A stretch of 64,000 nucleotides of DNA, from NCBI RefSeq assembly GCF_000006445.2, contig NC_006046.2, forward strand, positions 1,426,001-1,490,000, read 5' to 3'. The DNA comes from Debaryomyces hansenii CBS767. Lineage: Eukaryota; Ascomycota; Pichiomycetes; Serinales; Debaryomycetaceae. The position numbers and the translations under genes are program-made. Under the pieces are notes generated by a model, which saw nothing but the letters and a program-made list of their open reading frames with translations, ran no database searches and was not told the DNA's origin. Below, piece by piece: positions 50,982-61,417 of this stretch (position 1 is the stretch's first letter; every line of letters starts with the position of its first letter).

Positions 50982-52064
50982 TTAGAGTTGACCCTTGGTG
51001 TGGAAGATTTCTAAACCTTCAGTGATTCTAGCGGACATAGTCTTTTCACCTTCTCTAACCCAGACTCTTGGGTCAAAGTACTTCTTGTTTGGTTTGTCTT
51101 CACCTTCTGGGTTACCAACTGGAGACATAAGGTAATCCTTCTTGTTTAAGACGTAGTCACGGATACCGGTCAAGTATGCGTATTGACAATCAGTATCTAA
51201 GTTAACCTTAACAACACCATGAGAAATGGCTTCATCGAAATCGGCTTGGGAAGAACCAGAACCACCGTGGAAAACCAAGAAAATTGGGGTGTCAGTAGAA
51301 GAACCGGACTTTTCCTTGGCGTATTTTTGGTGGTCACCTAAGATAGATGGTCTCAATTGGACGTTACCTGGCTTGTAGACACCGTGAACGTTACCGAAAG
51401 CAGCAGCAATGGAGAAGTTTGGTCCAATTGGGCTCAATGCTTCAAAAACCTTGTAGACGGTTTCTGGCAAGGTGTATAAAGAGTCCTGTTGGACGTTTTC
51501 GTTGTTGACACCATCTTCTTCACCACCGGTAATACCGATTTCCATTTCTAAGAATTGACCCATCTTGTGCATCCTTTCGAAGTACTTGACACAGGTACTA
51601 ATGTTTTCTTCATCGGATTCTTCAGATAAATCCAACATGTGAGATGAGAACAATGGTTCACCGGTCTTGTTGAAGAATTCTTCATCAGCCTTTAACATAC
51701 CATCGAACCATGGTAATAATTTCTTAGCACAGTGGTCAGTGTGTAAAACAACTGGAACACCGTATGCTGGAGCAATGGCTCTGATGTAGTGAGCAGCAGC
51801 AATAGAACCTTGAATAGAAGCTTCTTGGTTCTTGTTGTCAACACCCTTACCAGCAAAGTATGCAGCACCACCTTGAGAAGTTTGCAAAATGATTGGAGAC
51901 TTAGAATCTCTAGCAGCTTCTAAAGCAGAAACAACTGTGGAAGAAGAAGTGACATTAATGGCTGGAATAGCAAATCCCTTCTTTTGTGCGTATAAGAATA
52001 ATTGACGGACATCATCCCCGTAAAGGACACCGGATTTTCTTGATAAAACGTCTGTAGCTGACAT
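50982..52064 (-). CDS. FBA1: Fructose-1,6-bisphosphate aldolase, class II
   Basis: This 360-aa zinc-dependent glycolytic aldolase shows VVLHTDHCAKKLLPW (metal and substrate His), the FHGGSGSS phosphate loop and KVNLDTDCQYAYLTG. It is the same length as baker's yeast Fba1 (359 aa). Codon bias is very strong, as expected for one of the most abundant proteins in the cell. Confidence 0.98.
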   Translation of the reverse strand: MSATDVLSRKSGVLYGDDVRQLFLYAQKKGFAIPAINVTSSSTVVSALEAARDSKSPIILQTSQGGAAYFAGKGVDNKNQEASIQGSIAAAHYIRAIAPAYGVPVVLHTDHCAKKLLPWFDGMLKADEEFFNKTGEPLFSSHMLDLSEESDEENISTCVKYFERMHKMGQFLEMEIGITGGEEDGVNNENVQQDSLYTLPETVYKVFEALSPIGPNFSIAAAFGNVHGVYKPGNVQLRPSILGDHQKYAKEKSGSSTDTPIFLVFHGGSGSSQADFDEAISHGVVKVNLDTDCQYAYLTGIRDYVLNKKDYLMSPVGNPEGEDKPNKKYFDPRVWVREGEKTMSARITEGLEIFHTKGQL

Positions 52065-52659
52065 GTTTCTTAATTAGTATAATTTATGTATAATTAATAT
52101 TACCAAACCAATTGATTAAATAAATGGTGATTTGCTCCTCCTTATATAGTTTTTGAACACGCTACCCTCGGGGGTGCTCGACGTAATATGAAAAAAGTCC
52201 GAAGTTCTACACTACTAACCCGGGAGACTGTGAACCATATGATCTTTTATTATTGAAATGGATTATGTCATCGTGCCTTATACTACGTAATAGCTCTACA
52301 TGTACGTACTTCGATTATATAAACGGATGATGTTACGTCTGAATAAGACTGGTTATAATGACGAGGTTTTAGTAGCAATTGAAGCAATGATGGTAGCTTA
52401 CATCCGGAATTTATTTACACTCACCCAGCTTATTCCGTATTGCACCGGGACGCTTATGGAGATGTGAGTGAGTGAATGAGAGAGCGCTCATGGGAACACG
52501 ACTTTCGGACAGCAAGTAGGATTTCCGACGCAATACAGGTGGCTAGTGGCGAAGTCCGAGGGTGATCGGGGGAACGGAGACAACCCCGGAATATGGTCGT
52601 AACTGATGGAAAAATCGAATACCGATTGCTTAATTTTTCACATCCTATGTAAATAGAGA
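52065..52659. other. Divergent FBA1/MAK3 promoter region
   Basis: No gene is supported in 595 bp. The stretch 52390-52620 is more GC-rich than surrounding intergenic DNA, with purine-rich GAGTGAGTGAATGAGAGAG-like sequence near 52463. Confidence 0.55.
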
Positions 52660-53256
52660 ATGCTAGAAGATACTGACTGGTACAAAAAGCATAAAATGAG
52701 TTTGATTACGGAAATCGAAGGGTTGTTTTATTTCCAATTCAACGTAGATTCGCAGGATGAGTTCAGTAAGATCTCAACGTTGATATCAGGGCATTTGCTG
52801 GAGCCGTATTCGATCTATGTGTACTGGTTTTTCTTGAATACTTGGCCCCAATACTGCTATATAGTTAAAGAATCCGCCGAGTCGCCAGATATAGTGGGGG
52901 TGATTATATCTAAGGTGGAGGCTCATCGGGATGTAAGAATGAGAGGGTACATTGGGATGCTAGTGATCGATCCAGCGTACAGAGGACGAAAAATCGCTAC
53001 GCACTTGGTGAAGTTAACGGTGAATAGAATGGTCCAATTGGATGCGGTCGACGAGGTGATGTTGGAAACGGAGGTAATTAACAAGGGAGCATTGGGGTTG
53101 TATGAGTCGCTTGGGTTTGTGAGGTCCAAGAGACTCTATAGGTACTACTTGAATACACACGATGCGTATCGATTGATCTTGCCCATTTCTTCGAAGTCGG
53201 GCACAAGAATAGCATTTCTACCACCAATTGAGAGTTTTGAAGCAATGGCGACGTAA
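52660..53256 (+). CDS. MAK3: NatC catalytic N-acetyltransferase Mak3
   Basis: This 198-aa GNAT enzyme is Mak3/Naa30, the catalytic subunit of NatC. Conserved blocks match baker's yeast Mak3: LEPYSIYVYWFFLNTWP, RMRGYIGMLVIDP and EVMLETEVINKGALGLYES. The acetyl-CoA loop reads RGRKIA (residues 108-113), with Lys in place of the more usual Gly at the fourth position. The ATG at 52660 is used; the next in-frame ATG at 52696 (MSLITEIEG) would also be plausible, since yeast Mak3 has a shorter N-terminus. Its scaffold partner MAK10 lies 9.4 kb away. Confidence 0.94.
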   Translation: MLEDTDWYKKHKMSLITEIEGLFYFQFNVDSQDEFSKISTLISGHLLEPYSIYVYWFFLNTWPQYCYIVKESAESPDIVGVIISKVEAHRDVRMRGYIGMLVIDPAYRGRKIATHLVKLTVNRMVQLDAVDEVMLETEVINKGALGLYESLGFVRSKRLYRYYLNTHDAYRLILPISSKSGTRIAFLPPIESFEAMAT

Positions 53257-53479
53257 GATCGTACCGGAGTCAAATGGTATGAACTAGAGGTGCTTCGTAG
53301 CCGTTTCGGAACCAGATGCCCGCCCACATGCATGTTTGAGTGTACATAGTAAGGCTGGTGGGGTTCTACAATAGATCAGGATCAAATTGAGACCCGGCGA
53401 TCTTACAATGCTACTTGCGGTAGCCAATATTTAGTACTGCATCATAATATACACTATGTCATATTAATCTATTAATCAA

Positions 53480-54259
53480 TTAATCATCTTCATCAAACTT
53501 AGGAGCCAAGTAGAATCTTAAATATCCACCTGCATCTAACTTATACTCGAATAAGGCTGGGGTCTTGTCGGCTAACTTGATAGTAATGGTTCCAGCTAAA
53601 CTGGTGGCCCTGATAATGTCACTTAAGTACTTTAAACCGAATGTTAAGTCTACTGGGTTTTCCAAGTTGACATTGATACTTTCTTCTGGGTGGTCCATGT
53701 CAGTGTATGGCTTCAACACAACAGAACCGGTACCATTTTCACCTTCAGAGCTGAATTTGACAGAATCTTTGGTAACAATGATGTTTAAAGATTCACTCAA
53801 GTTCTTCAAGTCACGTACAATCTTAGAGAATTCCCCAGATGGCATATTTATAACACTGTCGTAGTCCATGTCATCAATTTTTAAGAATTCTGAATCAATA
53901 TCCATCAACTTCAAGGAGTATTCACTAACTCTTTCCTTCTTCTTATCTTCGAATATAGTCATCACGTTATCAGGACTGTCTTCTGCTAATAATGTTAAGT
54001 AGTCTTCATTATTACCACATTTTATAATTTTAGAGAATGATTCTAAATCAATACCTAAAGTGATGTCTCTGTCACAACGGTATTCACTGAATGCTGATTG
54101 ACCAACCAATAACGAAACCAACAAAACTCTGGAATCATCCACAGCTTGGACGGTGATACCGTGTTCTGTGCAATTGAAGTTACACAACTTAACACAATCT
54201 TTAATCGAATCGACAATCTTCTTCAAAAGGGAAGCTTCATCAAATTTACCTTCAAGCAT
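53480..54259 (-). CDS. POL30: Proliferating cell nuclear antigen (sliding clamp)
   Basis: This 259-aa protein is PCNA, the trimeric clamp for DNA polymerases and repair factors. The start MLEGKFDEASLLKKIVDSIKD and end LRFYLAPKFDEDD are characteristic. The interdomain connector and LGIDLESFSKIIKCG block are intact. A perfect MluI cell-cycle box lies about 90 bp upstream, as expected for an MBF-controlled G1/S gene. Confidence 0.98.
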   Translation of the reverse strand: MLEGKFDEASLLKKIVDSIKDCVKLCNFNCTEHGITVQAVDDSRVLLVSLLVGQSAFSEYRCDRDITLGIDLESFSKIIKCGNNEDYLTLLAEDSPDNVMTIFEDKKKERVSEYSLKLMDIDSEFLKIDDMDYDSVINMPSGEFSKIVRDLKNLSESLNIIVTKDSVKFSSEGENGTGSVVLKPYTDMDHPEESINVNLENPVDLTFGLKYLSDIIRATSLAGTITIKLADKTPALFEYKLDAGGYLRFYLAPKFDEDD

Positions 54260-54345
54260 CTCGTTTACCTATATTTATTTACTTATAATTACAAAAAGCA
54301 AGAAGAAAAAAGTGAAAAGTACTGCAATTAAATATTTAGTTCTAT

Positions 54346-54351
54346 ACGCGT
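54346..54351. promoter_or_regulatory. MCB box ACGCGT
   Basis: A perfect ACGCGT, the MBF (Mbp1-Swi6) site for G1/S transcription, lies about 90 bp upstream of POL30. Confidence 0.75.
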
Positions 54352-54367
54352 TGACAATTTGAGCTCA

Positions 54368-54373
54368 ACGCGA
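54368..54373. promoter_or_regulatory. MCB-like box ACGCGA
   Basis: A one-mismatch MCB core 17 bp from the perfect box. MCB elements commonly occur in pairs. Confidence 0.5.
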
Positions 54374-54568
54374 TTATTACATAATCGGTATATCGACAAT
54401 CTATCTTCAAGGTGCCGAATCAATAGATATACGATTACGTCAATTGCTCAGAATGAGAGAGAAAACTATATGTAGATTTTTCTACAACAGACTCCATGAT
54501 TATTGGGAAATTTACATTATAGACCTAAACGTACAACCATATATTTGAATTATTACGTACACAATGTA

Positions 54569-55621
54569 TTAGCTACTTTTCTTATCGTACATCTCTTTAC
54601 CCCATTTATGTAAATCTTGTTTTAATCTCTCAGCTCTGACCAATCCATTTCTTATTTGTATTAAGTTCTTGATATATTCTTGTTGTCTTTGGACGCTAAC
54701 TTGTAAATAGTTGATTAAATCTTCTTGAATGACAAGCAATTCATCGCTTGTTTCGTCCACAACTTGATTCTGATGAGCTTCGTACCTGGCCAAAGTCTTT
54801 GGAAGAGCAAAGAATGGGTCGTTAACTTCGGTTGATTCCTTTTCATTTTGTGATGTTGAGGTTCTTGTGATTCGTTTTGGCGGATCTTCCACTTCCCCTT
54901 GCTGCTCCTCGGCTTCCTTATTATCCCGATGCCCATTGGTTTCAGCCAGAGATTTCAGCGACTTATGTCCAGATTTGCGCTCTTCTTTTTTGGCATCTGT
55001 AGCACCATCATTTTCCGCAGTAGTATTATTATTAGATTCATCATTTAGTCCGTGATCATACTTTAGCAATCCGAGGTTTTCTTCAAGCAAGAAAAACCAA
55101 TCCTCGCCATTTAAGACCTGAAGCAACTTATTCAACCAATTCAAGTTGTTTTGCTCCAATTCGATCGTTTCAATCAATTCGTAAGACATCTTATTGAAAA
55201 TCGGCAGCTTGTATGTCTTCAGGATAGCAGGGTGCGATATAACCTCCGATGGATGCGTTAAAGGCGATAAAATTTCACCTAACTTGAGCCTTTTAAACGG
55301 ATGTTCGTCGTCACTGTCTTCGTCGTCTTCATCCTCATATTCGTCACTATCACTTTCTTCGTCTCTTTCTCCGTACATCTCATGCCACCTGCGCTTGTTT
55401 CGGTACGTACTCTTCATTATAGCGTCATTTGTCAATACCAAATGCGTGGATCCTTCATAATCAACAATCTTGGGTATTAATGAATTATCACTTGTCCTGG
55501 CTGGAGTAATTTTATTTCCTCTACTGGTAGCTCCAATTTCCGGTCCTGGTCCTGGTAAAGACTTCGACAACACGGACTGCTTAAACCGTGATATTATGTC
55601 CAATGAATGGCTATCTAACAT
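54569..55621 (-). CDS. RXT2: Rpd3L histone deacetylase complex subunit Rxt2
   Basis: This 350-aa protein matches the RXT2 N-terminal domain family: RNKRRWHEMYGERD (about residue 75) after an unstructured start, an acidic run (about 87-105), then LGEILSPLTHPSEVISHPAI, equivalent to the conserved HPS region, and a helical segment. The middle is charged and variable, and a coiled-coil-like end covers about residues 290-345. Rxt2 is a subunit of the large Rpd3 (Rpd3L) deacetylase complex in the nucleus. Baker's yeast Rxt2 is longer (430 aa). Recognition rests on motif memory, not on a search. Confidence 0.75.
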   Translation of the reverse strand: MLDSHSLDIISRFKQSVLSKSLPGPGPEIGATSRGNKITPARTSDNSLIPKIVDYEGSTHLVLTNDAIMKSTYRNKRRWHEMYGERDEESDSDEYEDEDDEDSDDEHPFKRLKLGEILSPLTHPSEVISHPAILKTYKLPIFNKMSYELIETIELEQNNLNWLNKLLQVLNGEDWFFLLEENLGLLKYDHGLNDESNNNTTAENDGATDAKKEERKSGHKSLKSLAETNGHRDNKEAEEQQGEVEDPPKRITRTSTSQNEKESTEVNDPFFALPKTLARYEAHQNQVVDETSDELLVIQEDLINYLQVSVQRQQEYIKNLIQIRNGLVRAERLKQDLHKWGKEMYDKKSS

Positions 55622-56152
55622 GATTTATGTCGACGTTACTGCTTAAAATAACAAATATCCCATCTAAATACTCAAAAATTCGAAGTAGAGATAATTAAGA
55701 TGGAAGCAGGCTATATACAGTACCAAGCAAAATATATGGTTTCTTTACAATAATCAGAAGTATAACAGTATATACCACCTAACGCTGTTCTAAACAAACA
55801 ATGGACCATGTCAATTCATCTATAGGCTTCCAGGGTGTCAGTTGTGGCTTTGGCTAATCAAGACCAACTATGGCCGTTAGTATGAAAAAGCAGTGATTAA
55901 AAGGTGAGAGTCTATCTGCAGTACATCGTCTAGGAATTTCTAGTAGTTGCCATTTTCTTATATAGTGGAGCGGCAAAACCATAAGGAAAGGATTATTATT
56001 CATTTCAAGATACTTGTTAGAAAGAAAATACTTTACAATATTGACCAGTGGATAACTTAAGCATTTTGAAGGACTTTATTCAAATTTCTGAAGTTCTGCT
56101 TTTTATTTCATGAGAATTGATGCTTATCAGTATATTGGAATCTTAATAAAAG
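55622..56152. other. Divergent RXT2/ATG11 promoter region
   Basis: This 531-bp AT-rich spacer has no gene and no motif I can assign with confidence. Confidence 0.6.
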
Positions 56153-59100
56153 ATGCTGACTGATATACCTATGGTAGCGCCAATATCGTATTTGACGCTA
56201 TATAATGCACATAATGGGGATTCTGTGAAGATTCCAAAGCCAATCCGATTCCACAGTTTGAATGGACTCAAATCATTCATACATGAGTCGTTTACTGATT
56301 ATATAATATCAGATATTGAAAATATCTTCTTGCTAACTTCGTTTGGAATGAAGGTAAAGTTCAACATCATCAATGAGCTCAATGATATATATGTGTTTGA
56401 TAAGCGGCTATTTTCAGGAGCAAGAGATGAAACCATTATAAATGCATATGTTAATCAGAACGAAGGCGGATATAAAGAGATGATCAAGCCTACCCCTTCG
56501 TCTTTAGTAAAGTTAGAAAAAACGAATATAAAGCAAATGACCAGTAGCCTAAAAGTCAATGATGGGTGGTCGAAGGCATTATTTCAGGATTGCTTAGGTG
56601 TTGTTGGCCAAATGAAGGCATACGTCAAGCAGATCAATACAATATTCAAGTGCCTAAATATTATATTCCAGTTTGGTTCGAACTTTATTAATGGTATCGA
56701 AAAGAGCTTTAACAATTATTTGAACTACATTAAGCTATTGAATTTAAAAACGTTGCATAGAAGCTGGAACGGTTACTATAATAATTTGCGAAAGTTTCCC
56801 AGTTTTCAATTGAAAAATGGTACAGGTAATATTAAGATATCAGACCACTTGAATACAAGTGAGCTAGAAAAGTCGTCGTCTTTTGTGTCTAAAACCTTAC
56901 CACTTGTTATTAACAAGTTTAATGAAATGTCTGCTTCTATTAATTCTGTGAATGACGATAAAGTGAACGTTGATAAACTTATAGAATCATTGAGAAATGA
57001 ATCCATTGAAAACTTCAAAGACTATGATACAGGCTCGGAAGACATAATTAAGGATGTGTCAAGATTAAGTCAGTTGATATCTCACGACATAGATAAATTA
57101 TCTACAAATGTGTCAATATCCTTAGACTGGGTCTATCGTATCCACAAGGATGAGATTTCGCCGAAGATTTTTGATAAAGCAACTGGATTGTATAAGATTC
57201 TTCAAAACTTATATTTGTTTAAGAATAAAATAGTTGATGAAAGTTTGTCTATTTTTGGAAAGATTGCAAACTTACAAATGCGTATGGTGAACATTAAGAA
57301 TGATTTAAGAATACTAACTAATGCTGATGATAATAATGATATTGCAAATGAAAATGAAATATCAATTCATGTCATCAATAACATTAAATCTGCTGAGGAC
57401 TATTTGTCTTTGACTATTGACTTACCTTTATTATTTGGATTTATGCTCATTGAGAAGCGGCGACAATTTGAGTGGCATGAATTCTATTCCAAAGGAATTG
57501 TTAATAACGTATCTGAACAACTATCTGTGATAATTGACCATGAAAAGATATTTAGAAAGTTGTGGCTTAAGAAGTTTGGTAATTTCTTGTCAATCTTAAA
57601 TAGTAAAGATGAGAATGATGCATTGCGAACGGTATTGCCAAGTATTGACGTAACATTAGTTAACGGAAATGCTGAGAGTAATTCGACGTTTGGAATTATT
57701 AATAATATTCAAGTTGAGAGGGATGATATTTCTACGTACATCAATGCTTTAGAAGAATACAGTAATGCTGGAACTACTTCATCACCAAGTAGTAAGAAAT
57801 TTTCAGAATTAATGAAGAAGAATTTCCAAGATTTAATTAAATGCACTAATAACATGAAGAGGGTAACAAAAATGGTATCTTCATTATCGTCATTCACTTC
57901 ACCCGTTGCAAATGAAATAAAAAACAATGATAAATTGCTTGCCAATCTGAAGGATGAAAACAATGATAAGCAAGCAGAAGGTGGGGGACACATGAGTGAA
58001 CTAGGTGAAGTTGATTATGATATAAATTTGGTAAAAGGTTTGAAAATAAGGATTAGAAAGTTGGAAAATTTGCTTCATCAACAACAATATAAGGATCTTT
58101 CAAACTGGCCGGTAACCCGATCTAATGGTGCGAATGCTACATCAACTTCAGAAACTGATGGAAAGTTCAGTTTAATACTTGATCTGAACCAAAAAACATC
58201 TACCTCGAGCAACTCTAAAATTGATCCCACAAATTTGCTTCAAAGAAGACAAACTCTTCCTTTGAAACTCGGGCACGAAAAACCTACAACTAGCCAACAG
58301 TCTAACCATTTAGATGTCTCTACAACGATTGATAAACATCTTGATAACATTCGTTTAAAAAAGGAGAATAATGAACTAACAAATGAAAATCTTAAGCTTT
58401 CAAACACGAATAGGACAAATGAAAAACTAATTGAAGCCTTAAATAAGCAAATTTCCAATTTGAAGACAGTAAATGATGATCAAAATAAGCATCATGAAGA
58501 AAAATTGCGGAAGCGGGATGCAGAAAACCAGCAAACGATAACCAGATTAGAGACAGAATTGCAAGCCTTCAAACCCCAAAATAACAAAGAAGTTGTTGAC
58601 CTAAAAGATAAACTCAGTTTAAGAGATGCTGAAATTTTAGATTTGAGGAAAGATATCACAAGACTTCACGATGTTAACGAAGGATTCACAGAAGAAGTTA
58701 CAAAATTGAACGAAAAAATCGCTACCTTACAGAGTGATATAAATGATGTTAATGCAATGAAGAAAGATTTGCTTTCCAATATGGCTTCCAAGGAGACAGA
58801 TACGATTAATCATCGTATTTCGCTTGAAGAAGAAATTAAGAAATTGCATAGCAAAATTGAGGAATTAACAGAGGATTATGAAAATCTCATGGACTTGACA
58901 CAATCAAAGCATAATAATCTAGATATCATGGTTAATTATTTGAACAATATGATCATTCACCTTCTCTCAAGTATTAAATGCTTGGTAGAACAACAATTTG
59001 AAACCTTCATTGAGTTTTGCTTTATTTTAGAATCTATGGGCCTTTTATTAATAAAAGAACATAACAATAACAAAAACCTTGATGAGTATAAGATTACTAG

Positions 59101-60019
59101 AGTGAAAGGTTTGAAATCAAAGAGGAATGATAAGATTGTACCTACATCGGCTAATGGTAATGTATTAGATGAAACTCCGATTGTGTCAACAATGGGGAAT
59201 ATGCCTACTTCTAAAGTTGTAGATGACATAAATAAAATCATAGGATGGGTTGATGATATACAGTCTTTCAAGAATATTTCGACGAAGTCAAGCGAAGACG
59301 GAGACGAAAAATCGTGCTCGGCTAATACTGCTGGGTCAGTTTCATCAAGTGTAATCGATGATCTCCCTGAGGAAATAACTAATTTGTCGGTCGAAGAAAC
59401 TAATAAATTTAACCGTCAATCTTTAGAATTAGTGAAATTGTTTAGGGACATTTTCAAATCTAGTAATGGGTCAATCTCGAAATTTGAAGACTTTATTAAT
59501 ACAATTAGATTTAAAGAAAATATCTGCATTAACCAAAACCAAGATGATTCAGGTGTCAGTAATAAGTTCTTCTTGGGTGCAATCACGAAGAGATTTAAAG
59601 ATGTTGAAGGATTTGCAAAAAAACTTACTAAGGAAAACAAAAGTAAGGCTCACGAACTAAGTCAGTTAATTGGTAAGCTAAATTGTAAAATTTCAATGAA
59701 TAGTTTTGAGATGGATGATTTAGTATTGTTCTTGCCAACAAGGATTGATAGAGCAGAAGAAATTGACGAAAACTTCCAACCATGGGCAGCTTTTAATATT
59801 GGTGCTCCTCATTACTTTTTACGGGTTCAAAAGAATGAAGGAAATAAGACTGGCATTACTCATTCTATAAAGGATAAAGAATGGATGGTAGGACGTGTGA
59901 CATATATCGAAGAACACACAGTGACGGACGCAAATTTCAACGACAAGGATGCTAACCCTTTCCATCTCAGCACTGGTGTTGTTTGGTATGTTGTTGATGC
60001 AAAGGAAGAGATTTTTTAA
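56153..60019 (+). CDS. ATG11: Selective autophagy scaffold Atg11
   Basis: This 1288-aa coiled-coil scaffold links cargo receptors (Atg19, Atg30/Atg36, Atg32) to the autophagy machinery for the Cvt pathway, pexophagy and mitophagy. An N-terminal ubiquitin-like segment is followed by the Atg11/Atg17-like helical region (about 150-520), long coiled coils (about 750-940), and the conserved C-terminal cargo-binding domain with FLPTRIDRAEE, WAAFNIGAPHYFL and WMVGRVTYIEEHTV. Length is close to baker's yeast Atg11 (1178 aa). Codon 2 is CTG (Ser). An in-frame ATG at codon 7 is an alternative start. Confidence 0.95.
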   Translation: MLTDIPMVAPISYLTLYNAHNGDSVKIPKPIRFHSLNGLKSFIHESFTDYIISDIENIFLLTSFGMKVKFNIINELNDIYVFDKRLFSGARDETIINAYVNQNEGGYKEMIKPTPSSLVKLEKTNIKQMTSSLKVNDGWSKALFQDCLGVVGQMKAYVKQINTIFKCLNIIFQFGSNFINGIEKSFNNYLNYIKLLNLKTLHRSWNGYYNNLRKFPSFQLKNGTGNIKISDHLNTSELEKSSSFVSKTLPLVINKFNEMSASINSVNDDKVNVDKLIESLRNESIENFKDYDTGSEDIIKDVSRLSQLISHDIDKLSTNVSISLDWVYRIHKDEISPKIFDKATGLYKILQNLYLFKNKIVDESLSIFGKIANLQMRMVNIKNDLRILTNADDNNDIANENEISIHVINNIKSAEDYLSLTIDLPLLFGFMLIEKRRQFEWHEFYSKGIVNNVSEQLSVIIDHEKIFRKLWLKKFGNFLSILNSKDENDALRTVLPSIDVTLVNGNAESNSTFGIINNIQVERDDISTYINALEEYSNAGTTSSPSSKKFSELMKKNFQDLIKCTNNMKRVTKMVSSLSSFTSPVANEIKNNDKLLANLKDENNDKQAEGGGHMSELGEVDYDINLVKGLKIRIRKLENLLHQQQYKDLSNWPVTRSNGANATSTSETDGKFSLILDLNQKTSTSSNSKIDPTNLLQRRQTLPLKLGHEKPTTSQQSNHLDVSTTIDKHLDNIRLKKENNELTNENLKLSNTNRTNEKLIEALNKQISNLKTVNDDQNKHHEEKLRKRDAENQQTITRLETELQAFKPQNNKEVVDLKDKLSLRDAEILDLRKDITRLHDVNEGFTEEVTKLNEKIATLQSDINDVNAMKKDLLSNMASKETDTINHRISLEEEIKKLHSKIEELTEDYENLMDLTQSKHNNLDIMVNYLNNMIIHLLSSIKCLVEQQFETFIEFCFILESMGLLLIKEHNNNKNLDEYKITRVKGLKSKRNDKIVPTSANGNVLDETPIVSTMGNMPTSKVVDDINKIIGWVDDIQSFKNISTKSSEDGDEKSCSANTAGSVSSSVIDDLPEEITNLSVEETNKFNRQSLELVKLFRDIFKSSNGSISKFEDFINTIRFKENICINQNQDDSGVSNKFFLGAITKRFKDVEGFAKKLTKENKSKAHELSQLIGKLNCKISMNSFEMDDLVLFLPTRIDRAEEIDENFQPWAAFNIGAPHYFLRVQKNEGNKTGITHSIKDKEWMVGRVTYIEEHTVTDANFNDKDANPFHLSTGVVWYVVDAKEEIF

Positions 60020-60081
60020 CTTGTGTTTATTAAATAATTAGTATATGTCAGAGACTAATGTACAATTCAATGTATACTATA

Positions 60082-61053
60082 TCAAGCAGGAGCGTTGTTA
60101 AATAAATAAGACACACTTTCACCGTTATGTAACCTTCTAATAGCCTCAGCTAAAGTAGCACTTATATCTATTATCTCTAATTTGGGACATTGGGATAACT
60201 TATTCTCTAATGGCATAGAATTGGTACATATGATTTTATCGAGATTCGAATTATTAAGTTTTTCAATTGCATTCGAAGAGAATATACCGTGTGTGATTAT
60301 TGCGACTACCTTCTTAGCACCATTTTTTAATAAAACATCAGCTGCTTTAACCAAAGTACCACAAGTATCAGCCATATCGTCAATTAATAAACATGACTTA
60401 TTAGTGACATCACCTACGAGAACCATTTTTGAAACTTCATTGGCTTTTTGTCTTTCTTTATGAATCAAAGCAAAATTAACATCTAATTTATCAGCAATCG
60501 ATGCAACTCTCTTGGCACCGCCAGCATCAGGAGAAACAATAATTAAGTCCTCTTTACCATAATTATCTTTGATATGTCTTAATACGGAGGGTTCAGCATA
60601 CAAGTTATCAACCGGCACTCTGAAAAACCCTTGAATTTGAGATGCATGCAAATCTAATGTTATAACATGGTTACATCCTGCTGTTTGCAAGAGATTTGCT
60701 ATCAATTTTGCGGTGATAGGAGCTCTTGATTTATCTTTTTTATCTTGTCTGGCGTAAGGGAAATTTGGTATAACAGCAGTGATTCTTCTTGCACTAGCAG
60801 TTTTACAAGCATTTATAATAATAAGTAGTTCCATTAAAAAATCATTTATTTCTCCTTCACCACATCCTGTTTGGATAATGTAAACGTCTTCATCTCTTAC
60901 GGATTCTCCTACTGCAACGGCTGTCTCTTTATTTGTATATTGGAAAGCACCCACCTTAGCTAAACCTATACCTAATTTTTTCGAAATTAACTTGGCAAGT
61001 TCAGGGTGAGAATTACCGTGTAAGAGCTTTATAGCGTTCTGAGATGCTGTCAT
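60082..61053 (-). CDS. PRS4: Ribose-phosphate pyrophosphokinase (PRPP synthetase)
   Basis: This 323-aa enzyme makes PRPP from ribose 5-phosphate and ATP for nucleotide, His and Trp synthesis. [20 protein letters not shown] (catalytic flexible loop), the [11 protein letters not shown] block and the PRPP loop [10 protein letters not shown] are intact. There is no long insertion, so it is the compact Prs2/Prs4 type rather than Prs1 or Prs5. The N-terminus ([11 protein letters not shown]) and [10 protein letters not shown] also match Prs2/Prs4 better than Prs3. These subunits act in hetero-oligomers. Confidence 0.93.
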   Translation of the reverse strand: MTASQNAIKLLHGNSHPELAKLISKKLGIGLAKVGAFQYTNKETAVAVGESVRDEDVYIIQTGCGEGEINDFLMELLIIINACKTASARRITAVIPNFPYARQDKKDKSRAPITAKLIANLLQTAGCNHVITLDLHASQIQGFFRVPVDNLYAEPSVLRHIKDNYGKEDLIIVSPDAGGAKRVASIADKLDVNFALIHKERQKANEVSKMVLVGDVTNKSCLLIDDMADTCGTLVKAADVLLKNGAKKVVAIITHGIFSSNAIEKLNNSNLDKIICTNSMPLENKLSQCPKLEIIDISATLAEAIRRLHNGESVSYLFNNAPA

Positions 61054-61417
61054 GGTCCTGCTATATGAATACTAATTTGGGTTATCTCCCCCATATTGTA
61101 CATCAGTTGATATTAAGAAAATTTCTTGGAACATCTTTCGCACCGGGTAACTATTCTATTATCGGGATTTTAACAGTATAGTAAGCTAGTAGAGCCATTC
61201 TCTATTGTTAAATAGGCATGTAAAGCTCTTTGTTATTGAATATGTAGGATGCAATATTATTAAACAAAATCTCAAAGCCTCTAGAAAATAGCTAGATTCT
61301 CTAGTTATAAGAATATATATAGAAACAATAACTAATGCACGAAGTGAAGATGGAGGGTTTGCAAATAATGAAAAGCACATTGTAAAAAGAATCATATGTA
61401 AAGCTCAAATGACGCAG
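61054..61417. other. PRS-RFX intergenic, no gene seen
   Basis: These 364 bp contain the PRS promoter and the RFX gene 3' region. The short minus frame at 61186-61395 has no support. Confidence 0.6.

Larger units (their letters stand above)
54260..54568. promoter_or_regulatory. POL30 promoter region
   Basis: This 309-bp gap lies between POL30 and the RXT2 3' end. It carries an A-rich tract near the start codon, an MCB box and a degenerate second box. Confidence 0.7.
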
